64,000 nt of DNA, from contig NC_089492.1 in assembly GCF_036850765.1 (NCBI RefSeq), positions 165,042,296 to 165,106,295 on the forward strand, read 5' to 3'. The number at the start of each line of letters is the position of its first letter. Within the stretch, counting starts at the first letter, position 1. The notes beneath the pieces are model-generated. The model worked only from the letters and a program-made list of their open reading frames with translations, did no database searches and was not told the DNA's origin. A program made the position numbers and the translations under genes. Positions 53,560-64,000 of this stretch are shown here, one piece after another. The DNA is from Saccopteryx bilineata (lineage: Eukaryota; Chordata; Mammalia; Chiroptera; Emballonuridae).

Positions 53560-54284
53560 GCCCTCTACTTTATAACATTACTTGGGTCCCATGTTCACTC
53601 CACTGAATATCACTCACATAGTCCTGGCTGATACTTTGACAGGAGAACTGAGTATTCTCCACCCAAATATCTACAGTCTCTTGCTTAGGAGTATGCAGAA
53701 AACAATTAAATGCTATTCCTTACTGAGTGTTTGATATTAGTATAAAAATGAAAATATGCAACATATAATACTGAGAGTAAATAATACAAGGATATAATTA
53801 CTATATTATGCCAGATGGCCAGAGTCCTAGAAAAGTATAACTTATTAAAATTTACTTAAAATAAATAAAAAACTAATTATCTATTTTATCTAATTATCTA
53901 ATTTATTTAAGTAATAAAAAATATTAAATCAGCAGTATAAAACTTTCTCAAAATTCCAGACCCAAATGACTTTACCAGAAGCTTTTACCAAGCAAAAGGA
54001 TAAAAATGAAAACTGTTATACAACCTTTTCCAAAGAAGAATATAAAAACACTACTCAACATATTTTCTCAGAGAAGCACAACCTTGATACCAAAACTACA
54101 CAAGAATATTAAGAGGAAAAGTACAGACCAATATCCTACACACAAAAAAGATCCAAGACCCTAAACAAAATATTAAAAAAGCAATTCAAATTCTGACATC
54201 AGAAACAATGAAAAGCATAGTAAGAAGAAAACCCATTATTCAAAAATTATACATACACTGAAAATATCTTTTAAGAATGAAGGC
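53560..54284. other. Intron, nothing firmly assigned
   Basis: The part near 53940-54190 has a faint L1-ORF2-like look (CCCAAATGACTTTACCAG, ACCAATATCCTACACAC). Not strong enough to define borders. Confidence 0.35.
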
Positions 54285-54285
54285 A

Positions 54286-54620
54286 GGCTTTGGCCAACTG
54301 GTTCAGTGGACAGAGCATCAGCCCAGAGTATGGACATCCTAGGTTCGATTCCCAGTCAGGGCACATAAGAGAAGCAACCATCAGCTTCTCCCTACCGCCC
54401 CTGCCTTCTGTCCCTCTTCCCGTCCCATAGCCAGTGACTAGATTGGTCTTGGCCCTGAGCACTGAGGATAGCTTGGATGGTCTAAGCAGATCAGCCTCGG
54501 GCACTAAAAATAGTTCAGTTGATTCAACCATAGACCCAAGACAGGAGTTACTGAGTGGATCCTGGTCAGGGGATATGCAGGAGTCTGTTTCTCTCACTCT
54601 CCCCTTCTCTCATGAAAGAA
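54286..54620 (+). mobile_element. Older long bat SINE, plus
   Basis: Head GGCTTTGGCCAACTGGTTCA, B-box-like GGTTCGATTCCCAGTCAGGG, then ACTGAGTGGATCCTGGTCAGG. It runs into a GGGA microsatellite that likely grew from its A/G-rich tail. Confidence 0.85.
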
Positions 54621-54690
54621 AGAAGAAAAGAAGAAAGGAAGGGAGGGAGGGAGGGAGGGAGGGAGGGAGGGAGGGAGGGAGGGAGGGAAT
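54621..54690. repeat. GGGA microsatellite
   Basis: About 12 GGGA units between 54641 and 54688 are preceded by AAGAAAGG-type repeats. A plus-strand frame with glycine-arginine repeats across it is an artefact. Confidence 0.97.
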
Positions 54691-54715
54691 GAATGCAAAG
54701 GTTTTAGTTTTCTTT

Positions 54716-54898
54716 TTTTAGTGAGAGAAACAGAGAGAGTGAGTCATACAGACAGGACAGGAAAGAGATGAGAAGCATCAACTCATAGTTATGGCACTTA
54801 TGTTCATTGATTGCTTCTCATGTGTGCCTTGACTGGGGGGCTCCAGCCGAGCCAGTGACCCCTTGCTCAAGCCAGCGAACTTGGGCTCAAGTCAGGTA
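54716..54898 (-). mobile_element. Bat SINE fragment (CTGGCTTGAGC type), reverse
   Basis: The minus strand holds the body and tail only: TGACTTGAGCCCAAGTTCGC, GCTTGAGCAAGGGGTCACTG, CACACATGAGAAGCAATCAA and CTCTTTCCTGTCC. The tRNA-like head is absent. Confidence 0.85.
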
Positions 54899-54899
54899 A

Positions 54900-57095
<2,196 letters not shown>

Positions 57096-57099
57096 CTAG

Positions 57100-57685
57100 A
57101 AGTCAAGTTTGGAATGCTAAAATGGTACCCCATCTCATTCAGAGTAAAAATCACAATCCTTTAAAAGGATATAAATCTTTAAGTGAGCGTTTCTATGGCC
57201 TTACTCCCTTCTTTGTTCCCCCTACAGGAACCTGCTTCTACCTTACTAACTTCTTTTGTTTATTTCTGAGAATGCTAGTGATGCTTTTGCTTCACTATCT
57301 CTTCCTTTGCTGTTCCTTTCAACTCAATGCTCTTATAACAGGACATCCACACAATTCTCTCATCCCCTTTAGGCCTTTACACAAATTTTACCTTGGCACA
57401 CACTCCCCTGAATTAAATTTGAAATTTAATTTCAAATTTCTATTTGAAATTAAAAACCCTTTATTCCCTGCCATGCTTTATTTTTCTCCTTAGCACTTAT
57501 CCTTTTTAGTGTATGTAGCTATACATGTATATGTGTAAGCGCACACTCTCCCACATATCTATCTTGTTTATTGCCTGTTACCCCTACAGTAATGGGCAGA
57601 AAATTTTTTGTTTTATTCACTGTTGTATACTTGGTACCTAGCATATAAGAGGTACTCAACAAATGTCGAATGAATAAATTTAGGA
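57100..57685 (+). mobile_element. L2 3' end
   Basis: CAGAGTAAAAATCACAATCC, TTAGGCCTTTACACAAATTT and the typical end TACCTAGCATATAAGAGGTACTCAACAAATG followed by AATGAATAAAT match the L2 3' region. Plus orientation. Confidence 0.8.
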
Positions 57686-57839
57686 AGCCAAAGGGCACAG
57701 AGATTTATAATAAACAAGTAAATCACCTTCTCTTTCTTTCATACCAACCCCTATCTCCTTGAAATAGCCAATGTTAATATACAAAGGTCTTAAGCACTTT
57801 TTAAGACAGTCTACAAAAATGATGGAATGATGACTATGA

Positions 57840-58060
57840 CGCTAATGGCAAACAGATATATTAACCCATTTAATTTTCACAACAACCCAATGAAATAAGT
57901 ATCATTGTGACCACCATTCTACAGAGTAGGAAACTGAGGTATCAAACAGACAAGTTAACTTGCCCACAGTCATACAGCTAGTAAGCGGTAAGCCTAAACT
58001 TAAATCCAGGTAGTCAGATCTAGAGTCTGTGTTCCTGCTTGACTATTTCACTGTACAGCT
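57840..58060 (-). mobile_element. MIR, reverse
   Basis: CAACAACCCAATGAAATAAG, AGTAGGAAACTGAGGTATC, AACTTGCCCACAGTCATAC and AGTCTGTGTTCCTGC make a well-preserved MIR in reverse. Confidence 0.82.
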
Positions 58061-58064
58061 TACC

Positions 58065-58135
58065 CTTGAACAACACTTAAATGGTGAGCTCACACAGGTC
58101 AAACCTGTATTGTTCAAGGGTCAAGTACATTAAAT
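58065..58135. mobile_element. Small palindromic MITE, Tigger-like ends
   Basis: TTACCCTTGAACAACACTTA on the left is mirrored by GTATTGTTCAAGGGTCAAGT on the right. Termini of the ACCCTTGAACAAC type belong to a Tigger-related group. Only about 65 bp long. Confidence 0.6.
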
Positions 58136-58179
58136 ACAGATATTGACATTTAAATATCAATATTTACTTACAGACGTAG

Positions 58180-58930
58180 ATACTGTATGTTACATGCGAG
58201 TGAGTAGACTCCAACTCCTGTCAACTCTATGAATGAGTGGCGTCCACAATGTCCTGTCCTCAGCAGCCCTGCTCAGCTCCTATAGACTCATGCCATGGCT
58301 TCCTTCAGAGTCAATCCACCTCCTATTTGATCTTCCTCTTTTCCTGCTTTCTATTTTCCCCAGCATTATTGTCTTTTCCAAAGAACCTTGCCTTTTCATG
58401 ATGTCCCCAGAGTAAGCTTCTGCTTTGTCATTTTTTACTACAGTGATGTTTCAGGCTTAATTTGTCTAGGACCCACTTTCTCTTTCCAGGGTATCTTCAG
58501 AGCTCTCTCCAATACCATAATTCAAATGAATTAATTTGTTCTCCATTAGCCTTCATCCCTGTCCAATTTTTGAATCCATACACAGTAAATAGGAACATGA
58601 GGGTGTATATGATCTTAGCCTTGGTCTGTAATGACACATCATTGCTCTTGGTGCTTTCTCCTAATTCTTTCACAGATGCCCTTCAAGTCTCAGCCTTTTC
58701 TTAATTAAATAGCCACAGTATCCATCTGAATTAATGACTTGCTCAAGGAAAACAAAACCTTTAGCAATTTAAATATTTTCATTGTCTATGTTGAAGTTAT
58801 GCATTTCTTCTGTGGTCATGATTTTTGTCTTCTCGTTGTTCAAATGAAATCCTACTTTGGCACTTTCTTCATTCCCTTTCGTCAGAAGTCAGTAACATCA
58901 GCTTGGTTCTACCCACCAGCCAGGCCAAGT
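58180..58930 (-). mobile_element. RTE-type LINE fragment, reverse
   Basis: TCCAACTCCTGTCAACTCTATG, AATGAGTGGCGTCCACAATG, AGCATTATTGTCTTTTCCAA and GATGTTTCAGGCTTAATTTG match the antisense of the RTE/BovB-like reverse transcriptase end. Frames are broken. Clade named from wording only. Confidence 0.55.
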
Positions 58931-58935
58931 AAAAA

Positions 58936-59737
58936 GCAATCCAAGATGGCAGCAGAGTAGGTGGAAGCTACACACACCACCTCCCAGAACCAAAATGAAA
59001 TTACAGCTAAATTATACAACAATCATCCTGAAAACCCAACGGAAAAATAACTGAAGTCTCATAACTAAGGATTTACAGAAGCCACATGGAGACCAGTAGG
59101 AAGGGCGGAGATATGAAATGGCTGGCCCAGCACATGTAGGCAGCGGCTGAGGTTCTGGAGGGATCTCTCAGCTGCAGGGGGCTCATCCTGAGAAGGATGG
59201 GATCTAAACCCAAGTAGGGCAAAGCAGGGCACCCCGGCCCAGAGCTTAAGAGCTGGGAAGAGTTAGCTATATAACGAACATCTGGCTATGAAAAGCAGAG
59301 CAGTTTGCCAGAGCTGTCTGGCAAAAAGAGATGGGAGTCTGCTATAGACATAGGTGCCTGCTTAATTGGCCCATGCACAAAATTTCATTTGCAACCACTC
59401 ACTCTGAGCTCTGGCAAAGGGAAGGTGGAGCAGTATAGAGCTGTGTGAGAAGAGTCTGGGGCTTGTTGCTCTGGGGAGAGAGCTGAAGGGAAAGCCTGTG
59501 GGATCTCTGTGCTGAGTTATTCTCCCATATAGCAGACACCATCTTTCCTGAGTGGAGCACTCCCTGCCATGAGGGATCAGTCTGGGAGAAAGCAAAAGCT
59601 CCACCCTGTGGAGCTTAACAGCTACTGAGGAGTGGAGCCAAAGGCTCTGTCAGTGACTGAGCCTAAAGGTAGCTGGAAGGTGGAGGCAGATCTTGGGGTG
59701 CCTGGGAGTTTTGCTGACCTGCCCCGGGCCCAGTGCT

Positions 59738-59740
<3 letters not shown>
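58936..59740 (+). mobile_element. L1 5' UTR of a second family
   Basis: It begins AAAAAGCAATCCAAGATGGC, the usual L1 5' tip with a YY1-like CAAGATGGC at 58942-58950, followed by about 790 bp of GC-richer 5' UTR. It stops at GTGCTGGT, straight before a run of 29 A. No ORF1 of this element is in the window; the rest either lies beyond the next L1 or was never copied. Confidence 0.8.

Positions 59741-59769
<29 letters not shown>
59741..59769. repeat. Run of 29 A between two L1 5' ends
   Basis: Uninterrupted A from 59741 to 59769. On its left is the 5' UTR of one L1 and on its right the first base of another L1, both in the same direction. Confidence 0.97.
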
Positions 59770-59772
<3 letters not shown>

Positions 59773-59773
59773 A

Positions 59774-59793
59774 TGACGTCAGAGTAATGGCGG
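59774..59793 (+). promoter_or_regulatory. CRE and YY1-like sites at the L1 5' tip
   Basis: A perfect palindromic CRE, TGACGTCA, occupies 59774-59781. AATGGCGG (59786-59793) is a YY1-like core. Their place within the first 25 bases suits an L1 internal promoter that must direct initiation at its own first base. Function is inferred from the motifs. Confidence 0.6.
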
Positions 59794-60223
59794 AGTAGGA
59801 AGCGATACCGATAAATCTCCCCCAAAACTCAACAAGATCTTCAACCAGAAACAGAAAAACCTATACTTGGAGCCTCCAGATGCTTCACAATACACCCGAA
59901 GGTATGGTCGAGTGAAAAATTGGCTAAATATATAACGAAATCCTGAAGGAAATAGGGAGTAAGAAATGCTCCGCCTTCCTCACTAACCTAAACAGGGCGG
60001 CTTTCTCTGGTAACTGTGAATATAGAAACTGAGGCGGGCAAAGGGGGTGAATACATCCAGGCCGCGCACAAAAGGCCGAACCAGGCTGTGGCACGAAGAT
60101 CCTAGCGGAGGAAAAACTGTTCCTGTGGCAAGCCGGGCAATACAAGCTAACACTCGCGCCAAACCCAAAGAAAGAAAGACAAGCGGGGCAGCCATTTTAC
60201 CCGTTCTCCTGGTTGGTGCGCAG

Positions 60224-60820
60224 TTAGTGGGCGAGAGATCTCTTCCTAAGCCCCAGAAGTGGGTGTCCGTGTTGCCCCACAGAGAGGCAGGGTCAGAGGC
60301 CTTTCTGTGGGCCGAAAGCAGAATCTCTGGGCAGCCCCAGCGCCCTGGGAAAGCCGCGCACGGGAGGGAGCGAGAACTAATTCCAACGGTGGAAATTTTC
60401 CGTGCTGGTGAGGGTTTCACTCAGGGAAATGTGGCCGGCCTCATATCCTGGTGTGCACGTGCAGATAGGTAGTGAGCGATTCCTCCGAGTGCCTCGGCAG
60501 GGCGCGCCCGTGTTATCGCACAGAGGGGCAGAGTCAGGGGCCTTTGTGTGGGCAAAAGCAGAATCTCGGGCCGCCCCAGCGCCTTGCAAGAACCGCGCAC
60601 GGGGACGGAGCGAGAGCGAATTCCAGCGCTGCAAATTTCCATGCGGTTGGGGGTTTCACTCAGAGCGTGAGACTACTGGCCGGATATCCTGGTCTGCGCG
60701 CGCAGATAGTGAATGAGAGTTTCCTCCAAGCACCCCGGAAGTGGGTGCCTGCCTGTGTTACCGGACAGAGTGGCAGAGCCAGAGGTCTTTGAGTGGGCGG
60801 AAAGCCCGCCTGATTATGCT
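60224..60820 (+). repeat. L1 promoter monomers of about 241 bp
   Basis: Two full units (60224-60464 and 60465-60705) and a partial third (60706 to about 60820) share the order: CTCC near the start, GTGTT..C near 40, GGCAGAG, AAAGCAGAATCTC, GCCGCGCACGGG-like, GAATTCCA/TAATTCCA, GGTTTCACTCA and TATCCTGGT, ending GCAG. GCAG recurs at 60220, 60461 and 60702, exactly 241 apart twice. The units are CpG-rich. Confidence 0.85.
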
Positions 60821-61239
60821 AGCAGCTCTGACTGACTGAGCCTTACCCAGAGCCCTGTGCTGAGTGGAAATAGAGTGGGGAGTTGCCAGCTCTTTGAACC
60901 TCTTACTATCCAGGCAGAGGCAGCAACAACCCAATAGCTGGATTATCAGGCTACTAATTGAGGAAGGAAAGACTAGGAGAAAGGCTCCAGGAACACGGAC
61001 TCTCTCACTGTCGGAGCCTATGAAAGCTAATGAGCCTTGACTCCCAACGAGACTAAAGCAAAATACATGATATTGCCATAGAGACTTATCAACTGCAAAC
61101 CTCTACCTGAGCGTGCCAAAGGGGCAGAACCTGGGGTACAGAGTCACCGACCAGGAAGAGGGAGAGAAAAGAAAAAACAAGAAGATAACCTCTCAAAATC
61201 AAGAATAATCTGCAGACTTTATAACCTATCCCATTTTAT

Positions 61240-62135
61240 TATATTTGTTCGTTTGTTTCTCTTATCTTCATTCTTGATACTTTTTTTCCTCCTCCAATTT
61301 GGCCGATTAACTCTCTGCCGGTCTTACTCTCTCCTCTCCTTGAACTACCCTACACATAAGTGTTACATCTCCCATTATCTTTTTTCTCCTCTTCCTTTCT
61401 CTCTATGAGGGTTGCACTCCAAAACCCTTAACTCTCTCTCTCTCCTTTCTTTTTTCTTCTTTTACTGGTTCCCTCTTTTTTTCTCTCTCTCTCTTTCTTT
61501 TCTCCCTCTATATTAGTTTCTTCCTTTCTCCTTTACATCTCCTCTCATTCAAACCTCAATAACAAACAAATGATCTTATCTGGGACTCAAACTTATGTTT
61601 GTGGCATTTTGGGGGTTTTTTACTTCACCTTTTTAACTAACTAGCAGTGATCCCATCCCTGGCTCTCCATTTTATCTAGTTCTTGTTCCACTAAATACAA
61701 TAGTATTTTTTTAATTTGTCCCCCCATTTTTCTGTTCTCTTATTCCTCTCATCATAACTCTTAGACAACACCAACACCTAAAAGCAAATCATTTTATTCT
61801 TGACTCAAATTTTTTCCTTATTTGCTTTTTGTGGGTCCATACCGCCCCACTTTTTTTTTCCTTTTTTTTTCTTTTATTTTTTTTACCCATTTATTACTTT
61901 TCCCCAATTCAGGACCTCCATCACAGGCATTGTTTGTTATAATTCACAGTTCACCACAAGATTTTCTCAAGAAAAAGGGGAGAGGAGAGGAAAAAAGGAG
62001 GGGGGGAATAATTTCCTTTTTTTAAAAATTATTATTTTATTTTTCTTTATTTCATTATTAATTTTTTTTTAAAAAAAAACTTTTTTATTTTTTATTTTTT
62101 TTAACTTTTTATTCTTTATTAAATCTCATTAATAC
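61240..62135 (+). other. Pyrimidine-rich and T-rich part of the L1 5' UTR
   Basis: Long CT-rich and T-rich runs (for example 61435-61510 and 62028-62115) lie before ORF1 at 62157. They are part of the 5' UTR. An 11-G-type stretch with GGGGGGG near 61999-62007 interrupts them. Confidence 0.7.
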
Positions 62136-62156
62136 TATCAACAAAACCACCCTCAG

Positions 62157-63176
62157 ATGCCATTGAGGAAGAGAAAATCGAATATCATGGATACAAAAGA
62201 AAGAGAGGTAACACAGCTAGATGAGGAAAAATCTATGGAGAAAAAATTTAATATATTGGAAACCTTGGAGCTAAATGACAGAGAATTCAAGATAGAAATC
62301 CTAAAAATCCTCCGAGATATACAAGAAAACACAGAAAGGCAATTTAGGGAGCTCAGAAAACAACTCAATGAACACAAAGAATATATGTCCAAAGAAATTG
62401 AAACTATAAAAACAAATCAAACAGAGATGAAAAACTCAATTCACGAGCTGAAAAACGAAGTAACAAGCTTAGCTAATAGAACAGGTCAGATAGAAGAGAG
62501 AATTAGTGAAATAGAAGACAAGCAACTTGAGGCACAACAGAGAGAAGAAGAAAGAGACTCAAAAATTAAAAAAAATGAGATAGCCCTACAAGAATTATCT
62601 GACTCCATCAAAAAGAATAACATAAGAATAATAGGTATATCAGAGGGAGAAGAGAGAGAAAATGGAATGGAGAACATACTCAAACAAATAATAGATGAGA
62701 ACTTCCCAAGCCTGTGGAAAGAACTAAAGCCTCAAATTCAAGAAGCAAACAGAACACCGAGTTTTCTTAACCCCAACAAACCTACTCCAAGGCATATCAT
62801 AATGAAATTGACACAAACCAACAGCAAAGAAAAAATTCTCAAGGCAGCCAGGGAAAAGAAGAATACAACATATAAAGGAAGGCCCATTAGGTTATCATCA
62901 GATTTCTCAGCAGAAACTCTACAAGCTAGAAGAGAGTGGACCCCAATATTTAAAGTCCTGAAAGAGAGAAACTTTCAGCCACGAATACTATACCCATCAA
63001 AGCTATCCTTCAAATATGAAGGAGAAATAAAAACATTCACAGATACAGAAAAGATGAGGGAATTTATCATCAGAAAACCCCCACTCCAGGAATTACTAAA
63101 GGGGGTTCTCCAATCAGATACAAAGAACAAAAAAAAAACAGAGCCACAAGTAAAAGCTCCAAGAAGAACACAATAA
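62157..63176 (+). CDS. L1 ORF1, RNA-binding protein, intact
   Basis: A 339-codon frame. ORF1p binds L1 RNA as a trimer and is a nucleic-acid chaperone needed for retrotransposition. The N-terminus is basic (MPLRKRKSN). A coiled coil with regular heptads spans about residues 40-152. An RRM follows (about 153-250, with NNIRIIGISEGEE), then the C-terminal domain (about 251-318, SAETLQARREWTPIFKVLKE with the conserved Arg pair). The tail is Lys-rich. The ATG is chosen because upstream sequence is T-rich 5' UTR. It is the expected length for mammalian ORF1p. ORF2 starts 303 bases after it. Confidence 0.95.
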   Translation: MPLRKRKSNIMDTKEREVTQLDEEKSMEKKFNILETLELNDREFKIEILKILRDIQENTERQFRELRKQLNEHKEYMSKEIETIKTNQTEMKNSIHELKNEVTSLANRTGQIEERISEIEDKQLEAQQREEERDSKIKKNEIALQELSDSIKKNNIRIIGISEGEERENGMENILKQIIDENFPSLWKELKPQIQEANRTPSFLNPNKPTPRHIIMKLTQTNSKEKILKAAREKKNTTYKGRPIRLSSDFSAETLQARREWTPIFKVLKERNFQPRILYPSKLSFKYEGEIKTFTDTEKMREFIIRKPPLQELLKGVLQSDTKNKKKTEPQVKAPRRTQ

Positions 63177-63249
63177 AACCAAATTTAAACTGTGACAACA
63201 ACAAAAAGAAAGAGGGGGAGAAGATGGAGATTAACAGTAGCAAAAGACG

Positions 63250-63489
63250 ATGGAGTGCAAAAGTACTCACGAAATAGTTTGCTACAATGAACAGGGTAGG
63301 GACCCTTTTCATTACTCAAAGGTAACCACCATTGAAAAAACCACCACAGAAGCACATGAGATAAAAAAGATAGCAACAGAGGAAAGATGTATGGAATACA
63401 ACCAAATAAAAACAAAAGATAGAAAAACGAAAGAGAAGGATCAAACAAGACACAAAACTAACAGAAAGCAAGATATAAAATGGCAATAG
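63250..63489 (+). CDS. Small open frame between L1 ORF1 and ORF2
   Basis: A 79-codon frame in another frame lies between the ORFs, very Lys/Glu/Thr-rich. Its stop TAG ends at 63489, ten bases past the first base of the ORF2 ATG (ATGGCAATAG), so the two overlap. I know no function for it; the composition could simply reflect the A-rich spacer. Confidence 0.3.
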   Translation: MECKSTHEIVCYNEQGRDPFHYSKVTTIEKTTTEAHEIKKIATEERCMEYNQIKTKDRKTKEKDQTRHKTNRKQDIKWQ

Positions 63490-64000
63490 GGAACTCACAA
63501 GTATCAATAATTACACTAAATGTAAACGGATTAAACTCACCAATAAAAAGGCACAGAGTAGCAGAATGGATTAAAAAAGAAAATCCAACTGTATGCTGCC
63601 TACAGGAAACTCATCTAAGTAACAAGGATAAAAACAAATTCAAAGTGAAAGATTGGAAAATACTCCAAGCAAATAACATCCAAAAAAAAGCAGGTGTAGC
63701 AATACTCATATCGAATAATGCTGACTACAAGACAGGAAAAGTACTCAGAGATAAAAATGGCCATTTCATAATGGCTAAGGGGACACTGAATCAAGAAGAC
63801 ATAACAATTCTTAATATATATGCACCAAACCAAGGAGCACCAAAATATATAAGACAGCTACTTATTGACCTTAAAACAAAAACTGACAAAAATACAATCA
63901 TACTTGGAGACCTCAATACACCGCTGACGGCTCTAGATCGGTCATCCAAACAGAGAATCAACAAAGACATAGTGGCCTTAAACAAAACACTAGAGCACCT
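63480..64000 (+). CDS. L1 ORF2 start, endonuclease domain, cut by the window edge
   Basis: 173 codons from ATG 63480 remain open to the edge. ORF2p supplies the endonuclease and reverse transcriptase for target-primed insertion. The visible part is the AP-type endonuclease: ITLNVNGLNS with the metal-site Asn at residue 14, CCLQETHLS with Glu at residue 43, ILNIYAPNQGAPKY and IILGDLNTPLTALDRSS with the Asp (144) and Asn (146) of the active site. All are intact, whereas the L1 at 20239 has Tyr for the equivalent of Asn 146. The reverse transcriptase lies outside the window. Confidence 0.95.
   Translation, partial: MAIGNSQVSIITLNVNGLNSPIKRHRVAEWIKKENPTVCCLQETHLSNKDKNKFKVKDWKILQANNIQKKAGVAILISNNADYKTGKVLRDKNGHFIMAKGTLNQEDITILNIYAPNQGAPKYIRQLLIDLKTKTDKNTIILGDLNTPLTALDRSSKQRINKDIVALNKTLEH

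Larger units (their letters stand above)
59770..64000 (+). mobile_element. Young full-length-type L1 (runs off the window)
   Basis: It starts GAGATGACGTCAGAGTAATG and has a 2.4-kb 5' UTR (tip, GC-rich monomers to about 60820, AT-rich and pyrimidine-rich part to 62150), an intact ORF1 and an ORF2 open to the window edge. No stop or frameshift was found in about 1.5 kb of coding sequence, in sharp contrast to the L1 at 20239. It is antisense to MAN1A2. Its 3' end is not in view. Confidence 0.95.

Noticed and set aside
54434..54721. Frame with a GREGGREGG tail
   Set aside because: It is a SINE followed by the GGGA microsatellite.
60047..60792. GC-rich plus-strand frames of 104-141 codons
   Set aside because: They lie in the L1 5' UTR, and their similar endings (ISWCARAD, ISWSARAD) reflect the promoter monomers rather than a gene.

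Overview
The window is mammalian nuclear DNA, almost certainly from a bat. It is AT-rich, dominated by interspersed repeats, and carries spliced exons with GT-AG borders. The bat call rests on many tRNA-derived SINEs whose heads read CCCTGGCCGGTTGGCTCAG or TGACCAGGCGGTGGCGCAG, which I associate with chiropteran Ves/Rhin-type SINEs, and on young Tc1/mariner, pogo-like and hAT DNA transposons, which are unusual in most mammals. The long SINE form makes me lean to the rhinolophoid side, but the family is not settled from sequence alone.

One host gene is visible: MAN1A2 (Golgi mannosyl-oligosaccharide 1,2-alpha-mannosidase IB, glycoside hydrolase family 47), transcribed on the minus strand. Seven consecutive internal coding exons run from about 55488 down to 10985. 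They are all in phase with each other and flanked by AG/GT. They cover the middle and C-terminal part of the catalytic domain, including two of the three catalytic acids. The last coding exon (below position 1) and the exons for the N-terminus (above 64000, or not recognised) are missing. Everything else is intron.

Layout: 1-10984 is the intron before the last exon, with L1, L2, MER5A-like and hAT debris and SINEs. 11101-20220 holds two short introns full of SINEs and MIR. 20239-26172 is a complete but dead L1 with an 18-bp target duplication. 26331-32160 holds SINEs, two hAT elements with perfect 8-bp duplications, a MIR, and a mariner nested in another mariner-type MITE. 32160-36300 is old L1 and unassigned intron. 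36300-39660 is L2 and Tigger1 with later insertions. 39661-41265 is a nearly complete pogo-like transposon with a 306-codon open frame. 41433-57680 is old L1/L2/MIR, SINEs and three exons. 58180-58930 is an RTE-type LINE fragment. 58936-64000 holds two L1 5' regions in tandem. The second is young, with ~241-bp promoter monomers, an intact 339-aa ORF1 and an ORF2 open to the window end.

The most notable items are the young, possibly competent L1 with its monomeric promoter and a perfect CRE at its tip, the pogo-like element with its DDD residues kept, the exactly datable nested insertions, and an L2 segment present on both sides of Tigger1. I found no sign of a wholly new system beyond these.
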